A stretch of DNA of 64,000 nt, taken from assembly GCA_963580455.1 (NCBI GenBank), contig OY756967.1, positions 12,856,501 through 12,920,500 on the forward strand, given 5' to 3'. Below are positions 1-11,340 of this stretch, in pieces. Source of the DNA: Euonymus europaeus. Taxonomy: Eukaryota > Streptophyta > Magnoliopsida > Celastrales > Celastraceae. The translations under genes and the position numbers were made by a program. Numbering within the stretch: the first letter of the stretch is position 1; every line of letters begins with the position of its first letter. Under the pieces are notes generated by a model, which worked only from the letters and a program-made list of their open reading frames with translations, was not told the origin of the DNA and did no database searches.

Positions 1-1278
1 ACACCGAGCATCTTTGATAGTCCGAAGTTGCTCAACTCTCTCTATGGAGCAGCTTTTAACGGTTTTGTACATTTGTTATAGAAAGTTCGTGTTTTGACAT
101 CGAAATAATCCTGGAAGCTCATTTTCGTAGAATTTAACAAAGAAGAACAATAAAAAGTGTACACCGAGCAACTTTGATAGTCCGAAGTTTCTCAACTCTC
201 TCTATGGAGGAGTTTTAACGGTTTTGTCCATTTGTCATAGAAAGCTGGTGTTTTGCTATCGAAATAAATTTGGAAGCTCATTTTAGTAAAATTTAACATA
301 AAAGAACAATAAAAAGGGTACACCGAGCAACATTGATTGTCCAAAGTTCCTCAACTCTCTCTATGGAGGAGCTTTTAACGGTTTTGTCCATTTTTCATAG
401 GAAGTTGCTGTTTTGGCATCGAAATAATCCTGGAAGCTCAATTTCGAAAAATTTAACATAGAATAACAATAAAAAGTGTACACCGAGCAACTTTCATAGT
501 CCGAAGTTTCTCAACTCTCTCTATGGAGTAGCTTTTAACGGTTTTGTCCATTGGTCATAGAAAGTTGGTGTTTTGGCATGAAAATAATCCTGGAAGGTCA
601 TTTTTTTAAAATTTAACATAGAAGAACAATAAAAAGTGTACACCGAGCAGCTTTGATAGTCCAAAGTTGCTCAACTCTCTCTATGGAGGAGCTTTTAACG
701 GTTTTGTCCATTTGTCATAAAAAGTTGGTATTTTGGCATCGAAATAATCGTGGAAGCTCATTTTCGTAAAATTTAACATAAAAAAACAATAAAAATTGTA
801 CATCGAGCAACTTTGATTGTCCGAAGTTGCTCAACTCTTTCTATGGAGGAGCTTTTAACGGTTTTGTCCATTTTTCATAAAAAGTTAATGTTTTGGCATT
901 GAAATAATCCTGTTAGCTTATACTCGTAAAGTTTGACTTAGTAGAACAATATAAACTGTACACCGAGCAACTTTGATTGTCCGAAGTTGCTCAACTCTCT
1001 CTATGGAGGTGCTTTTAAAGGTTTTTTCCATTTGTCATAGAAAGTTGGTGTTTTGTAATCGAAATAATCCTTGAAGCTCATTTTCGTAAAATTTAACATA
1101 GAAGAATAATAAAAAGTGTACACCGAGCAACTTCGATAGTCCGAAGTTGCTCAACTCTCTCTATGGAGGAGCTTTTAACGGTTTTGTCCATTTGTCATAG
1201 AAAGTTGGTGTTTTGGCATCGAAATAATCTTGGAAGCTCATTTTTGTAAAATTTAATATAAAGAACAATAAAAAGTGT
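1..1278 (+). repeat. Higher-order unit A1, 8 monomers
   Basis: Eight distinguishable monomers in a fixed order, starting with the GAGCATC marker monomer. The second monomer has GGAGTTTTAACGG (1 bp short) and the third has GAGCAACATTG with AAAGTTCCTC. The same eight recur in the same order from 1279 with only scattered substitutions, for example TTTTTCATAGG near 391 against TTTGTCATAGG near 1670. Confidence 0.85.
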
Positions 1279-3356
1279 ACACCGAGCATCTTTGATAGTC
1301 CGAAGTTGCTCAACTCTCTCTATGGAGCAGCTTTTAACGGTTTTGTACATTTGTTATAGAAAGTTCGTGTTTTGACATCGAAATAATCCTGGAAGCTCAT
1401 TTTCGTAGAATTTAACAAAGAAGAACAATAAAAAGTGTACACCGAGCAACTTTGATAGTCCGAAGTTTCTCAACTCTCTCTATGGAGGAGTTTTAACGGT
1501 TTTGTCCATTTGTCATAGAAAGCTGGTGTTTTGCTATCGAAATAAATTTGGAAGCTCATTTTAGTAAAATTTAACATAAAAGAACAATAAAAAGGGTACA
1601 CCGAGCAACATTGATTGTCCAAAGTTCCTCAACTCTCTCTATGGAGGAGCTTTTAACGGTTTTGTCCATTTGTCATAGGAAGTTGCTGTTTTGGCATCGA
1701 AATAATCCTGGAAGCTCAATTTCGTAAAATTTAACATAGAATAACAATAAAAAGTGTACACCGAGAAACTTTCATAGTCCGAAGTTTCTCAACTCTCTCT
1801 ATGGAGGAGCTTTTAACGGTTTTGTCCATTGGTCATAGAAAGTTGGTGTTTTGGCATGAAAATAATCCTGGAAGGTCATTTTTTTAAAATTTAACATAGA
1901 AGAACAATAAAAAGTGTACACCGAGCAGCTTTGATAGTCCAAAGTTGCTCAACTCTCTCTATGGAGGAGCTTTTAACGGTTTTGTCCATTTGTCATAAAA
2001 AGTTGGTATTTTGGCATCGAAATAATCGTGGAAGCTCATTTTCATAAAATTTAACATAAAAAAACAATAAAAATTGTACATCGAGCAACTTTGATTGTCC
2101 GAAGTTGCTCAAATCTTTCTATGGAGGAGCTTTTAACGGTTTTGTCCATTTGTCATAGAAAGTTAATGTTTTGGAATTGAAATAATCCTGTTAGCTTATA
2201 CTCGTAAAGTTTGACTTAGTAGAACAATATAAACTGTACACCGAGCAACTTTGATTGTCCGAAGTTGCTCAACTCTCTCTATGGAGGTGCTTTTAAAGGT
2301 TTTTTCCATTTGTCATAGAAAGTTGGTGTTTTGGCATCGAAATAATCCTGGAAGCTCATTTTCGTAAAATTTAACTTAGAAGAATAATAGAAAGTGTACA
2401 CCGAGCAACTTCGATAGTCCGAAGTTGCTCAACTCTCTCTATGGAGGAGCTTTTAACGGTTTTGTCCATTTGTCATAGAAAGTTGGTGTTTTCGCATCGA
2501 AATAGTCCTGGAAGCTCATTTTCGTAATATTTAACATAAAAGAACAATAAAAAGTGTACACCGAGCAACTTTGATTGTCCGAAGATGCCCAACTCTGTCT
2601 ATGGAGGTGCTATTAACGGTTTTGTCCATTTGTCATAGAAAGTTAATGTTTTGGCATCGAAATAATCTTGGAAGCTTATACTTGTAAAATTTGACTTAGT
2701 AGAACAATATAAAGTGTACACCGAGCAACTTTGATTTTACGAAGTTGCTCAACTCTCTCTATGGAGGAGCTTTTAACGGTTTTGTCCATTTGTCATAGAA
2801 AGTTGGTGTTTCGTCATCAAAATAATCCTGGAAGCTCATTTTTTTAAAATTTAACATAGAAGAACAATAAAAAGTGTACATCGAGCAGCTTTGATAGTCC
2901 GAAGTTGCTCAACTCTTTCTATGGAGGAGCTTTTAACGGTTTGGTCCATTTGTCATAGAAAGTTAATGTTTTGGCATTGAAATAATCTTGGAAGCTTATA
3001 CTCGTAAAGTTTGACTTAGTAGAACAATATAAATTGTACACCGAGCAACTTTGATTGTCCGAAGTTGCTCAACTCTCTCTATGGAGGTGCATTTAAAGGT
3101 TTTTTCCATTTGTCATAGAAAGTTGGTGTTTTGTAATCGAAATAATCCTTGAAGCTCATTTTCGTAAAATTTAACATAGAAGAATAATAAAAAGTGTACA
3201 CCGAGCAACTTCGATAGTCCGAAGTTGCTCAACTCTCTCTATGGAGGAGCTTTTAACGGTTTTGTCCATTTGTCATAGAAAGTTGGTGTTTTGGCATCGA
3301 AATAATCCTGGAAGCTCATTTTTGTAAAATTTAATATAAATAACAATAAAAAGTGT
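1279..3356 (+). repeat. Higher-order unit A2, 13 monomers
   Basis: This unit begins with the same eight monomers as the first unit. It then adds five more, including ones with GAAGATGCCCAACTC and GATTTTACGAAG, before the marker monomer returns at 3357. Its length is 2,078 bp. It looks like the 8-mer extended by partial re-duplication of its own 3' monomers. Confidence 0.8.
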
Positions 3357-6072
3357 ACACCGAGCATCTTTGATAGTCCGAAGTTGCTCAACTCTCTCTA
3401 TGGAGCAGCTTTTAACGGTTTTGTACATTTGTTATAGAAAGTTCGTGTTTTGACATCGAAATAATCCTGGAAGCTCATTTTCGTAGAATTTAACAAAGAA
3501 GAACAATAAAAAGTGTACACCGAGCAACTTTGATAGTCTGAAGTTTCTCAACTATCTTTATGGAGGAGTTTTAACGGTTTTGTCCATTTGTCATAGAAAG
3601 CTGGTGTTTTGCTATAGAAATAAATTCGGAAGCTCATTTTTGTAAAATTTAACATAAAAGAACAATAAAAAGGGTACACCGAGCAACATTGATTGTCCAA
3701 AGTTCCTCAACTCTCTCTATGGAGGAGCTTTTAACGGTTTTGTCCATTTGTCATAGGAAGTTGCTGTTTTGGCATCGAAATAATCCTGGAAGCTCAATTT
3801 CGTAAAATTTAACATAGAATAACAATAAAAAGTGTACACCGAGCAACTTTCATAGTCCGAAGTTTCTCAACTCTCTCTATGGAGGAGCTTTTAACGGTTT
3901 TGTCCATTGGTCATAGAAAGTTGGTGTTTTGGCATGAAAATAATCCTGGAAGGTCATTTTTTTAAAATTTAACATAGAAGAACAATAAAAAGTGTACACC
4001 GAGCAGCTTTGATAGTCCAAAGTTGCTCAACTCTCTCTATGGAGGAGCTTTTAACGGTTTTGTCCATTTGTCATAAAAAGTTGGTATTTTGGCATCGAAA
4101 TAATCGTGGAAGCTCATTTTCGTAAAATTTAACATAAAAAACAATAAAAATTGTACATCGAGCAACTTTGATTGTCCGAAGTTGCTCAACTCTTTCTATG
4201 GAGGAGCTTTTAACGGTTTTGTCCATTTGTCATAGAAAGTTAATGTTTTGGCATTGAAATAATCCTGTTAGCTTATACTCGTAAAGTTTGACTTAGTAGA
4301 ACAATATAAACTGTACACCGAGCAACTTTGATTGTCCGAAGTTGCTCAACTCTCTCTATGGAGGTGCTTTTAAAGGTTTTTTCCATTTGTCATAGAAAGT
4401 TGGTGTTTTGCCATCGAAATAATCCTGGAAGCTCATTTTCGTAAAATTTAACTTAGAAGAATAATAGAAAGTGTACACCGAGCAACTTCGATAGTCCGAA
4501 GTTGCTCAACTCTCTCTATGGAGGAGCTTTTAACGGTTTTGTCCATTTGTCATAGAAAGTTGGTGTTTTCGCATCGAAATAAACCTGGAAGCTCATTTTC
4601 GTAAAATTTAACATAAAAGAACAATAAAAAGTGTACACCGAGCAACTTTGATTGTCCGAAGATGCCCAACTCTTTCTATGGAGGTGCTATTAACGGTTTT
4701 GTCCATTTGTCATAGAAAGTTAATGTTTTGGCATCGAAATAATCTTGGAAGCTTATACTTGTAAAATTTGACTTAGTAGAACAATATAAAGTGTACACCG
4801 AGCAACTTTGATTTTACGAAGTTGCTCAACTCTTTCTATGGAGGAGCTTTTAACGGTTTTGTCCATTTGTCGTAGAAAGTTGGTGTTTTGGCATCAAAAT
4901 AATCCTGGAAGCTCATTTTTTTAAAATTTAACATAGAAGAACAATAAAAAGTGTACATCGAGCAGCTTTGATAGTCCAAAGTTGCTCAACTCTCTCTATG
5001 GAGGAGCTTTTAACGGTTTTGTCCATTTGTCATAAAAAGTTGGTGTTTTGGCATCGAAATAATCGTGGAAGCTCATTTTCGTAAAATTTAACATAAAAAA
5101 CAATAAAAAGTGTACATCGAGCAACTTTGTTTGTCCGAAGTTGCTCAACTCTTTCTATGGAGGAGCTTTTAACGGTTTTGTCCTTTTGTCATAGAAAGTT
5201 AATGTTTTGGAATTGAAATAATCCTGGAAGCTTATACTCGTAAAGTTTGACTTAGTAGAACAATATAAATTGTACACCGAGCAACTTTGATTGTCCGAAG
5301 TTGCTCAACTCTCTCTATGGAGGTGCATTTAAAGGTTTTTTCCATTTGTCATAGAAAGTTGGTGTTTTGTAATCGAAATAATCCTTGAAGCTCATTTTCG
5401 TAAAATTTAACATAGAAGAATAATAAAAAGTGTACACCGAGCAACTTCGATAGTCCGAAGTTGCTCAACTCTCTCTATGGAGGAGCTTTTAACGGTTTTG
5501 TCCATTTGTCATAGAAAGTTGGTGTTTTGGCATCGAAATAATCATGGAAGCACATTTTCGTAAAATTTAACATAAAAGAACAATAAAAAGTGTACACCGA
5601 GCATCTTTGATTGTCCAAAGATGCCCAACTCTTTCTATGGAGGTGCTTTTAACGGTTTTGTCCATTTGTCATAGAAAGTTAATGTTTTGGCATCGAAATA
5701 ATCTTGGAAGCTTATACTTGTAAAATTTGACTTAGTAGAACAATATAAAGTGTACACCGAGCAACTTTGATTTTACGAAGTTGCTCAACTGTCTCTATGG
5801 AGGAGCTTTTAACGGTTTTGTCCATTTGTCATAGAAAGTTGGTATTTTGGCATCGAAATAATCCTGGAAGCTCATTTTCTTAAAATTTAACATAGAAGAA
5901 CAATAAAAAGTGTACACCGAGCAACTTTTACAGTCCGAACTTGCTCAACTCTCTCTATAGAGGAGCTTTTAACGGTTTTGTCCATTTGTCATAGAAAGTT
6001 GGTGTTTTGGCATCGAAATAATCTTGGAAGCTCATTTTCGTAAAATTTAACATAAAGAACAATAAAAAGTGT
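3357..6072 (+). repeat. Higher-order unit A3, 17 monomers
   Basis: Starts with the marker monomer and follows the order of the 13-mer, then adds further copies of the GATGCCC and TTTTACG monomers near 5600 and 5760. Its length is 2,716 bp. Together with the 8-mer and 13-mer it forms a series that shares its left end and grows at its right. Confidence 0.8.
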
Positions 6073-8111
6073 ACACCGAGCATCTTTGATAGTCCGAAGT
6101 TGCTCAACTCTCTCTATGGAGCAGCTTTTAACGGTTTTGTCCATTTGTTATAGAAAGTTCGTGTTTTGACATCGAAATAATCCTGGAAGCTTATTTTCGT
6201 AGAATTTAACAAAGAAGAACAATAAAAAGTGTACACCGAGCAACTTTGATAGTCCGAAGTTTCTCAACTCTCTCTATGGAGGAGCTTTTAACGGTTTTGT
6301 CCATTTGTCATGGAAAGCTGGTGTTTTCCTATCGAAATAAATTTGGAAGCTCATTTTCGTAAAATTTAACATAAAAGAACAATAAAAAGGGTACACCGAG
6401 CAACATTGATTGTCCAAAGTTCCTCAACTCTTTCCATGGAGGAGATTTTAACGGTTTTGTCCATTTGTCATAGAAAGTTAATGTTTTGGCATCATAATAA
6501 TCTTGGTAGCTTATACTCGTAAAATTTGACTTAGTAGAACAATACAAAGTTCCCACCGAGCAACTTTGATTGTCCGAAGTTGCTCAACTCTCTCTATGGA
6601 GGAGCTTTTAACGGTTTTGTCCATTTGTCATAGAAAGTTGCTGTTTTGGCATCGAAATAATCCTGGAAGCTCAATTTCGTAAAATTTAACATAGACTAAC
6701 AATAAAAAGTGTACACCGAGCAACTTTGATAGTCCGAAGTTTCTCAACTCTCTCTATGGAGGAGCTTTTAACGGTTTTGTCCATTTGTCATAGAAAGTTG
6801 GTGTTATGGCATCAAAATAATCCTGGAAGGTCATTTTTTTAAAATTTAACATAGAAGAACAATAAAAAGTGTACACCGAGCAGCTTTGATAGTCCAAAGT
6901 TGCTCAACTCTCTCTATGGAGGAGCTTTTAACGGTTTTGTCCATTTGTCATAAAAAGTTGGTGTTTTGGCATCGAAATAATCGTGGAAGCTCATTTTCGT
7001 AAAATTTAACATAAAAAAACAATAAAAAGTGTATATCGAGCAACTTTGATCGTCCGAAGTTGCTCAAATCTTTCTATGGAGGAGCTTTTAACGGTTTTGT
7101 CCATTTGTCATAGAAAGTTAATGTTTTGGCATTGAAATAATCCTGTTAGCTTATACTCGTAAAGTTTGACTTAGTATAACAATATAAACTGTACACCGAG
7201 CAACTTTGATTGTTCGAAGTTGCTCAACTCTCTCTATGGAGGTGCTTTTAAAGGTTTTTTCCATTTGTCATAGAAAGTTGGTGTTTTGGGATTGAAATAA
7301 TCCTTGAAGCTCATTTTCGTAAAATTTAATATAGAAGAATAATAGAAAGTGTACACCGAGCAACTTCGATAGTCCGAAGTTGCTCAACTCTCTCTATGGA
7401 GGAGCTTTTAACGGTTTTGTCCATTTGTCATAGAAAGTTGGTGTTTTGGCATCGAAATAATCCTGGAAGCTCATTTTCGTAAAATTTAACATAAAAGAAC
7501 AATAAAAAGTGTACACCGAGCAACTTTGATTGTCCGAAGATGCCCAACTCTTTCTATGGAGGTGCTTTTAACGGTTTTGTCCATTTGTCATAGAAAGTTA
7601 ATGTTTTGGCATCGAAATAATCTTGGAAGCTTATACTTTTAAAATTTGACTTAGTAGAACAATATAAAGTGTACACCGAGCAACTTTGATTTTACGAAGT
7701 TGCTCAACTCTCTCTATGGAGGAGCTTTTAACGGTTTTGTCCATTTGTCATAGAAAGTTGGTGTTTTGGCATCAAAATAATCGTGCAAGCTCATTTTCGT
7801 AAAATTTAACATAAAAGAACAATAAAAAGTGTACACCGAGCAATTTTGATTATCCGATGTTGCTCAACTCTTTCTATGGAGGAGCTTTTAACGGTTTTGT
7901 CCATTCGTCATAGAAAGTTAATGTTTTGGCATCGAAATAATCTTGGAAGCTTATACTCGTAAAATTTGACTTAGTAGAACAATATAAAGTGTACACCGAG
8001 CAACTTTGATTGTCCAAAGTTGCTCAACTCTCTCTATGGAGGTGTTTTTAACGGTTTTGTCAATTTGTCATAGAAAGTTGGTGTTTTGGCATCGAAATAA
8101 TCCTTGAAGCT
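6073..8111 (+). repeat. Higher-order unit A4, interrupted by the retrotransposon
   Basis: The fourth unit that starts with the marker monomer. If the retrotransposon and one target duplication are removed, the next marker monomer (at 15099) lies 2,399 bp away, which is 15 monomers less 1 bp. The retrotransposon therefore split one pre-existing unit. Confidence 0.75.
8107..8111. repeat. Target-site duplication, left copy
   Basis: AAGCT directly before the TG of the LTR. It matches AAGCT at 14734-14738 exactly. The 119 bp from the monomer start at 7993 to 8111 plus the 41 bp from 14739 to 14779 give 160 bp, so one uninterrupted satellite monomer is restored. Confidence 0.95.
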
Positions 8112-8559
8112 TGATGACGTCTCAAATCAGTCCAAGACGTATCAGGATAGGTTTGAACAAGAGCTTTCTCGTCTATTTATGTTCTTCCTCGGATTAGCTT
8201 CCTTCCGACAGTAGAATGATCCTGTGACAAAGAGCAAACGTAAGCTAGAGGCCTGCCAGAGAGTGTTCTCTGGCGTTGGCGCTCCGACGCTCAAGTCAGA
8301 TGCTAGCACAAAGGAACTCAGTGAAGTGCACTGCTCGGTGCTCTTGTAATCAATCAAAAATTGTCTCCCTTTTACCTGAGGGTTTGTTCCTTTTTATAGT
8401 GAAGGTAGTTCCTGTTTAGGTAGTTCATGACAACTTTTTACCACTCTGAAGATGAGTACCGAGGAATATACATACCTCTTCTCGGTACCGAGCATGAAGC
8501 TGACGACGGTTATATCTACGTGTCATGTTGTCAGTGGAAGAGGAAAATTATCCTCATCA
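8112..8559 (-). repeat. 3' LTR of the retrotransposon
   Basis: 448 bp, aligned without gaps to the LTR at 14286-14733. The polypurine tract adjoins it at 8560. Its five private changes are all C-to-T or G-to-A on the plus strand (GGCCTGCC, AATCAATC, TGTCTCCC, TTGTTCC, GACAACT). That pattern is typical of methylated plant repeats. Confidence 0.95.
8390..8399 (-). promoter_or_regulatory. TATA box of the 3' LTR
   Basis: CTATAAAAAG on the minus strand, at the same offset within the LTR as the 5' LTR copy. It would fire leftward out of the element into the satellite (block A), which could give antisense satellite transcripts. Confidence 0.5.
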
Positions 8560-8572
8560 CTTGCCCCCTCAG
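8560..8572 (-). promoter_or_regulatory. Polypurine tract at the 3' LTR
   Basis: The minus strand reads TGAGGGGGCAAG directly before the TG of the 3' LTR. A purine-rich run at this place primes plus-strand DNA synthesis during reverse transcription. Confidence 0.8.
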
Positions 8573-8780
8573 ACCTGTGATTGGTCATCGTAGGACCAAT
8601 GATAGGTCTGTATGAGTGGACGTTTGGGCTCCCGAGGCTGACATTAATTGTGAGTCGTTGAACGGCTAAGATTTGATTGATCTTGATCCAGTGGTCATTT
8701 GATGTGCAGAGGTTGAGCGGCCCAGATGAGAGAATGCAGTACGTCTCTTCATCGGGTCCGTTGACCGGGGCGGTCTTCGG

Positions 8781-8790
8781 CTATAAATAG
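8781..8790 (+). promoter_or_regulatory. TATA box of the antisense accessory ORF
   Basis: CTATAAATAG lies 128 bp before the ATG at 8918, in a GC-richer stretch with GGGGCGG at 8766-8772. It is outside the LTR and points opposite to the element's genomic RNA. Accessory ORFs of Tat-type elements such as maize Grande are known to use their own promoter, which supports this reading. Confidence 0.55.
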
Positions 8791-8917
8791 CGAGGACGTC
8801 ACTGTCCAATTCATTCGCTGCCAAGATTGAGAGTCCCGAGCATTGTCTATCCGAGCAAACGTAATCTTCTTTTTCCGAGCAAATACTATCCCTTCTTCGT
8901 CTCATCAGGTACGAGAA

Positions 8918-9574
8918 ATGTCTTCCCCTTCTTCGGATAGTGATATTAATGTGTTGGAGGAAGCTGATTTAGGAACTTCTCCTTCGACCTCTAACTCTCC
9001 TCCTGTTAGGACGAGCATTAGGCTACCCCTAGCAGAACACCCTTTCTTTTCCCCTCCTGGGTTTGAACTACAGGAGGCCCGACTAGCAGGTGATGGTTCT
9101 AGGGAGCCTAGGAATCTTAGTTGTAGCCTTTCAGCCTCTGAGGTGGAATCCCAACGCAAATTGTTCGGTATTCCCTACCCTTGCAGGCCTGTGCCTGAGG
9201 GTGTATCTCCATTCCGTCCTCTACATGGGGAATTTGCCATTTCTACCACCGCATTATCATTTGGTTGTCGGATACCGATTGCCCCAGCAATATGCTCCTT
9301 CTTTGATCGGTTTGACATTTGCCCTACCTGTCTTGCTCCCAATTCTTGGGTGTTTCTCGGCATAATTCTCTACTACTGTGCCGAGCTTCGTGTCCCTTTT
9401 TCTTCTAATGTTCGAAAATTAGAACTCTGTTCTTTTTTCTTTCTTGATCGAACTCTGTTCTCAATGTTTGTAGATAACGTTTTTAATTTTATCGATAACT
9501 TTTTTAATGTTTCAATGTTTCTTCTCATTCCTTGTCTATTACTGTTCATCTTTTTCCTCGGAATCATAACTTAA
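8918..9574 (+). CDS. Antisense accessory ORF of the retrotransposon (plant gypsy-type transposon domain-like)
   Basis: A 218-codon ORF on the strand opposite to gag and integrase, between integrase and the 3' LTR. I chose the ATG at 8918 because the same ATG is kept in the inverted copy (11748) and a TATA box lies upstream; an extension to 8843 has no ATG. The N-terminal part is rich in serine, aspartate and glutamate. Residues about 116-158 (GCRIPIAPAICSFFDRFDICP, then LAPNSW at 139-144 and FLGIILYY) resemble the conserved core of the Pfam 'putative gypsy type transposon' family, found in antisense ORFs of plant Tat elements. This match is from memory of the family pattern, not a search. From about residue 163 the sequence turns into phenylalanine- and leucine-rich filler, so the protein is probably truncated or frameshifted; known family members are longer. 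The function in the family is unclear; the Grande protein was reported to be nuclear. Confidence 0.6.
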   Translation: MSSPSSDSDINVLEEADLGTSPSTSNSPPVRTSIRLPLAEHPFFSPPGFELQEARLAGDGSREPRNLSCSLSASEVESQRKLFGIPYPCRPVPEGVSPFRPLHGEFAISTTALSFGCRIPIAPAICSFFDRFDICPTCLAPNSWVFLGIILYYCAELRVPFSSNVRKLELCSFFFLDRTLFSMFVDNVFNFIDNFFNVSMFLLIPCLLLFIFFLGIIT

Positions 9575-9612
9575 AACGCAGCTTGCTGTAAATGATCTAG
9601 GAACAAGTAGTA

Positions 9613-10062
9613 CTGTAGCCCAAATTTGCTCGGGTTGTAGCCAACTTGTTCCCACTTGGCTGTTGTAACTCATATTTAACGAGTTGAAACAAAACTATGT
9701 TTGCTATGGCCCAAACTTGCTCGGGTCGTAGCTAACTTGTTTCTGCTTGGCTGTTGTAACTCAAATTAAATGAGTTGAAACAAAACCATGTTTGCTGTGG
9801 CCCAAACTTGCTCGGGTCGTAGCTAACTTGTTTCTGCTTGGCTGTTGTAACTCAAATTAAATGAGTTGAAACAAAACCATGTTTGCTGTGGCCCAAACTT
9901 GCTCGGGTCGTAGCTAACTTGTTTCTGCTTGGCTGTTGTAACTCAAATTAAATGAGTTGAAACAAAACCGTGTTTGCTGTGGCCCAAACTTGCTCGGGTC
10001 GTAGCTAACTTGTTTCTGCTTGGCTGTTGTAACTCAAATTAAATGAGTTGAAACAAAACCGT
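9613..10062 (-). repeat. 91-bp minisatellite in the element's 3' region
   Basis: Almost five tandem copies of a 91-bp unit; TCGGGT(C/T)GTA recurs at 9630, 9721, 9812, 9903 and 9994. The first copy is diverged and the last four are nearly identical, so expansion was recent. Each unit has a small dyad, AACTCA and TGAGTT, seven bases apart. Tandem repeats in the 3' untranslated region are common in Tat/Ogre elements and have been described as a source of new satellites. Confidence 0.95.
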
Positions 10063-10263
10063 ATTTTTCCTCGGTCTCCTGACCTTAGCGGGCTTGCAAT
10101 AATGCTCAGGCATTGCGGCTGACTTGTGCCGAGCAACGCTTACTTTTGAGGATCGTTATAGCAAAACAAACTACTTTCATTGAATCAGCAAAATCCTAAG
10201 TCTCGTGTAAGAAACGAGTTTTGAAATGGAAATTATGCTTAAGTACATGCCTGCAGGTTTAAA
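10063..10263 (-). other. Non-coding stretch between integrase and minisatellite
   Basis: About 200 bp of the element's 3' region just after the integrase stop. I see no ORF, tandem repeat or clear RNA signal in it. CTCGG-type words recur here (CCTCGG, CCGAGC), as elsewhere in the element. Confidence 0.5.
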
Positions 10264-11340
10264 TTAAACATAGTATCTTCGGAGGTTTTCGGCATTCCAT
10301 GGTCTCATCTCTCCAGGCTTCTCGGGATTTTCCAGTTTGTAAGTCCCATCAAGCAGAACTTTGATAACTCGGAAAGGTCCTTCCCAAGTCTCTCCGAACT
10401 TGCCTGGATGTTTTCCGGCTGAAGTAGCTTTCCTTAGAACCCAGTCTCCCTCTGAAAACTTCCTTGTTCGGACCCTTTTGTTGTAATATCGGGCCATTCT
10501 TTGCTTGTAAACAACAATCTTGATCCGAGCAGACTCTCTAGCTTCTTCCAAGAAATCAAGATTGTTGAGCAACAAGTCATTGTTACTCGACTCTTCAAAC
10601 TCAATTATACGAGGAGTGGGAACTCCAATTTCAACTGGGATAACAGCCTCTGATCCGAATACTAAGGAGAAAGGCGTCTCTCCTGTTGATGCCCTAGGCG
10701 TAGTCCGGTAAGACCAGAGGACGCTATGGAGCTGTTCGGTCCAAAGTCCCTTGGCTTGGTCCAGACGAGCCTTGATTCCTTGTAGTATGATTCGGTTGAT
10801 GACTTCTACTTGCCCGTTAGCTTGAGGGTGAGCAACGGCGGTAACCCTGAGGTTGATGCCGTGTTCGTCACAAAACTGCCGTATATTGGCACTCACAAAC
10901 TGTCGGCCATTATCAGTAATGAGGATCCGAGGAACACCATATCTGCATATGATGGTTTTCCAAATGAAGTCCTTCACCTTGTGGTCGGTGATCGTGGCCA
11001 GGGGCTCGGCTTCAACCCACTTCATGAAATAATCCACTGCTACTATGAGAAACTTCCTTTAGGCTGTTGCCTGAGGAAAAGGTCCTAACAAATCCAGCCC
11101 CCATTGTGCAAATGGACAAGGGTTCTCCATGACTGTAATCTCCGATGGTGGGTGATGCGATACGTTGGCATGTCTCTGGCACTTGTCACATTTCCTCACC
11201 AACTCCTTTGCATCCTTGTTCATGGTCGGCCAGTAATACCCGCATCGCAAGACCTTATTAGCTAAAGTCCTTGCACCGGAGTGGCTGCCACATATTCCTC
11301 CATGAACTTCTCGGAGAGCGTAATCAGCCTCTCGTTGAGC
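10264..11340 (-). pseudogene. pol: Retrotransposon integrase, one nonsense codon
   Basis: Integrase inserts the cDNA into the genome; in this order it follows protease, reverse transcriptase and RNase H. The fragment starts at the inverted-block junction with AQREADYAL, just before the zinc-binding domain H-x6-H and C-x2-C (REVHGGICGSH, KCDKC). The catalytic core has the first aspartate in WGLDLLGPFP, the second in LITDNG and the glutamate 36 residues further on in NGQVE, so the D, D-35-E set is intact. The C-terminal part has WEGPFRV and GTYKL, a GPF/Y-type module, and ends ENLRRYYV. A TAA at 11061-11059, between the first aspartate and the rest of the core, breaks the frame; the codons after it continue in the same frame, so this is a point nonsense change. 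There is no chromodomain, which speaks against a chromovirus (the CRM type common in plant centromeres). Confidence 0.92.

Larger units (their letters stand above)
1..8111 (+). repeat. 160-bp satellite array, block A
   Basis: About 51 head-to-tail monomers of a 160-bp satellite (some 159 bp) reach the left edge of the window, so the array continues outside it. Taking ACACCGAGC as monomer position 1, the consensus has 58 G+C of 160. A marker monomer containing GAGCATCTTTGATAG, followed by TATGGAGCAGC and TTGTTATAG, starts at 1, 1279, 3357 and 6073, so the block is organised in multi-monomer units rather than random monomers. Neighbouring monomers differ by several substitutions, while units that share the marker are much closer to each other. 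No gene is supported here; short minus-strand ORFs are by-products of the repeat. The block ends inside a monomer, at its position 119, where the retrotransposon was inserted. Confidence 0.97.
8112..9325 (+). repeat. Left arm of the 1,214-bp inverted repeat
   Basis: Comprises the 3' LTR, polypurine tract, accessory-ORF promoter and its first 136 codons. It pairs without gaps with the reverse complement of 11341-12554, with about 2% mismatches by eye (6 in the LTR part, about 16 in the 766-bp remainder). This arm is the original copy: past 9325 the accessory ORF continues naturally into its conserved LAPNSW motif. Confidence 0.95.

Noticed and set aside
8142..8615. Short ORFs in and beside the LTRs (8142-8357, 8427-8615 and their counterparts at 12051-12524 and 14316-14531)
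   Set aside because: They lie in LTR sequence on either strand, contain the promoter region and have no recognisable domain; they recur only because the LTR occurs three times.
8666..9567. Antisense ORFs at 8666-8905, 8905-9159, 9175-9363 and 9373-9567, and other-frame ORFs such as 9090-9365 and 11262-11618
   Set aside because: Shadows of the accessory ORF, or of its inverted copy, in other frames.
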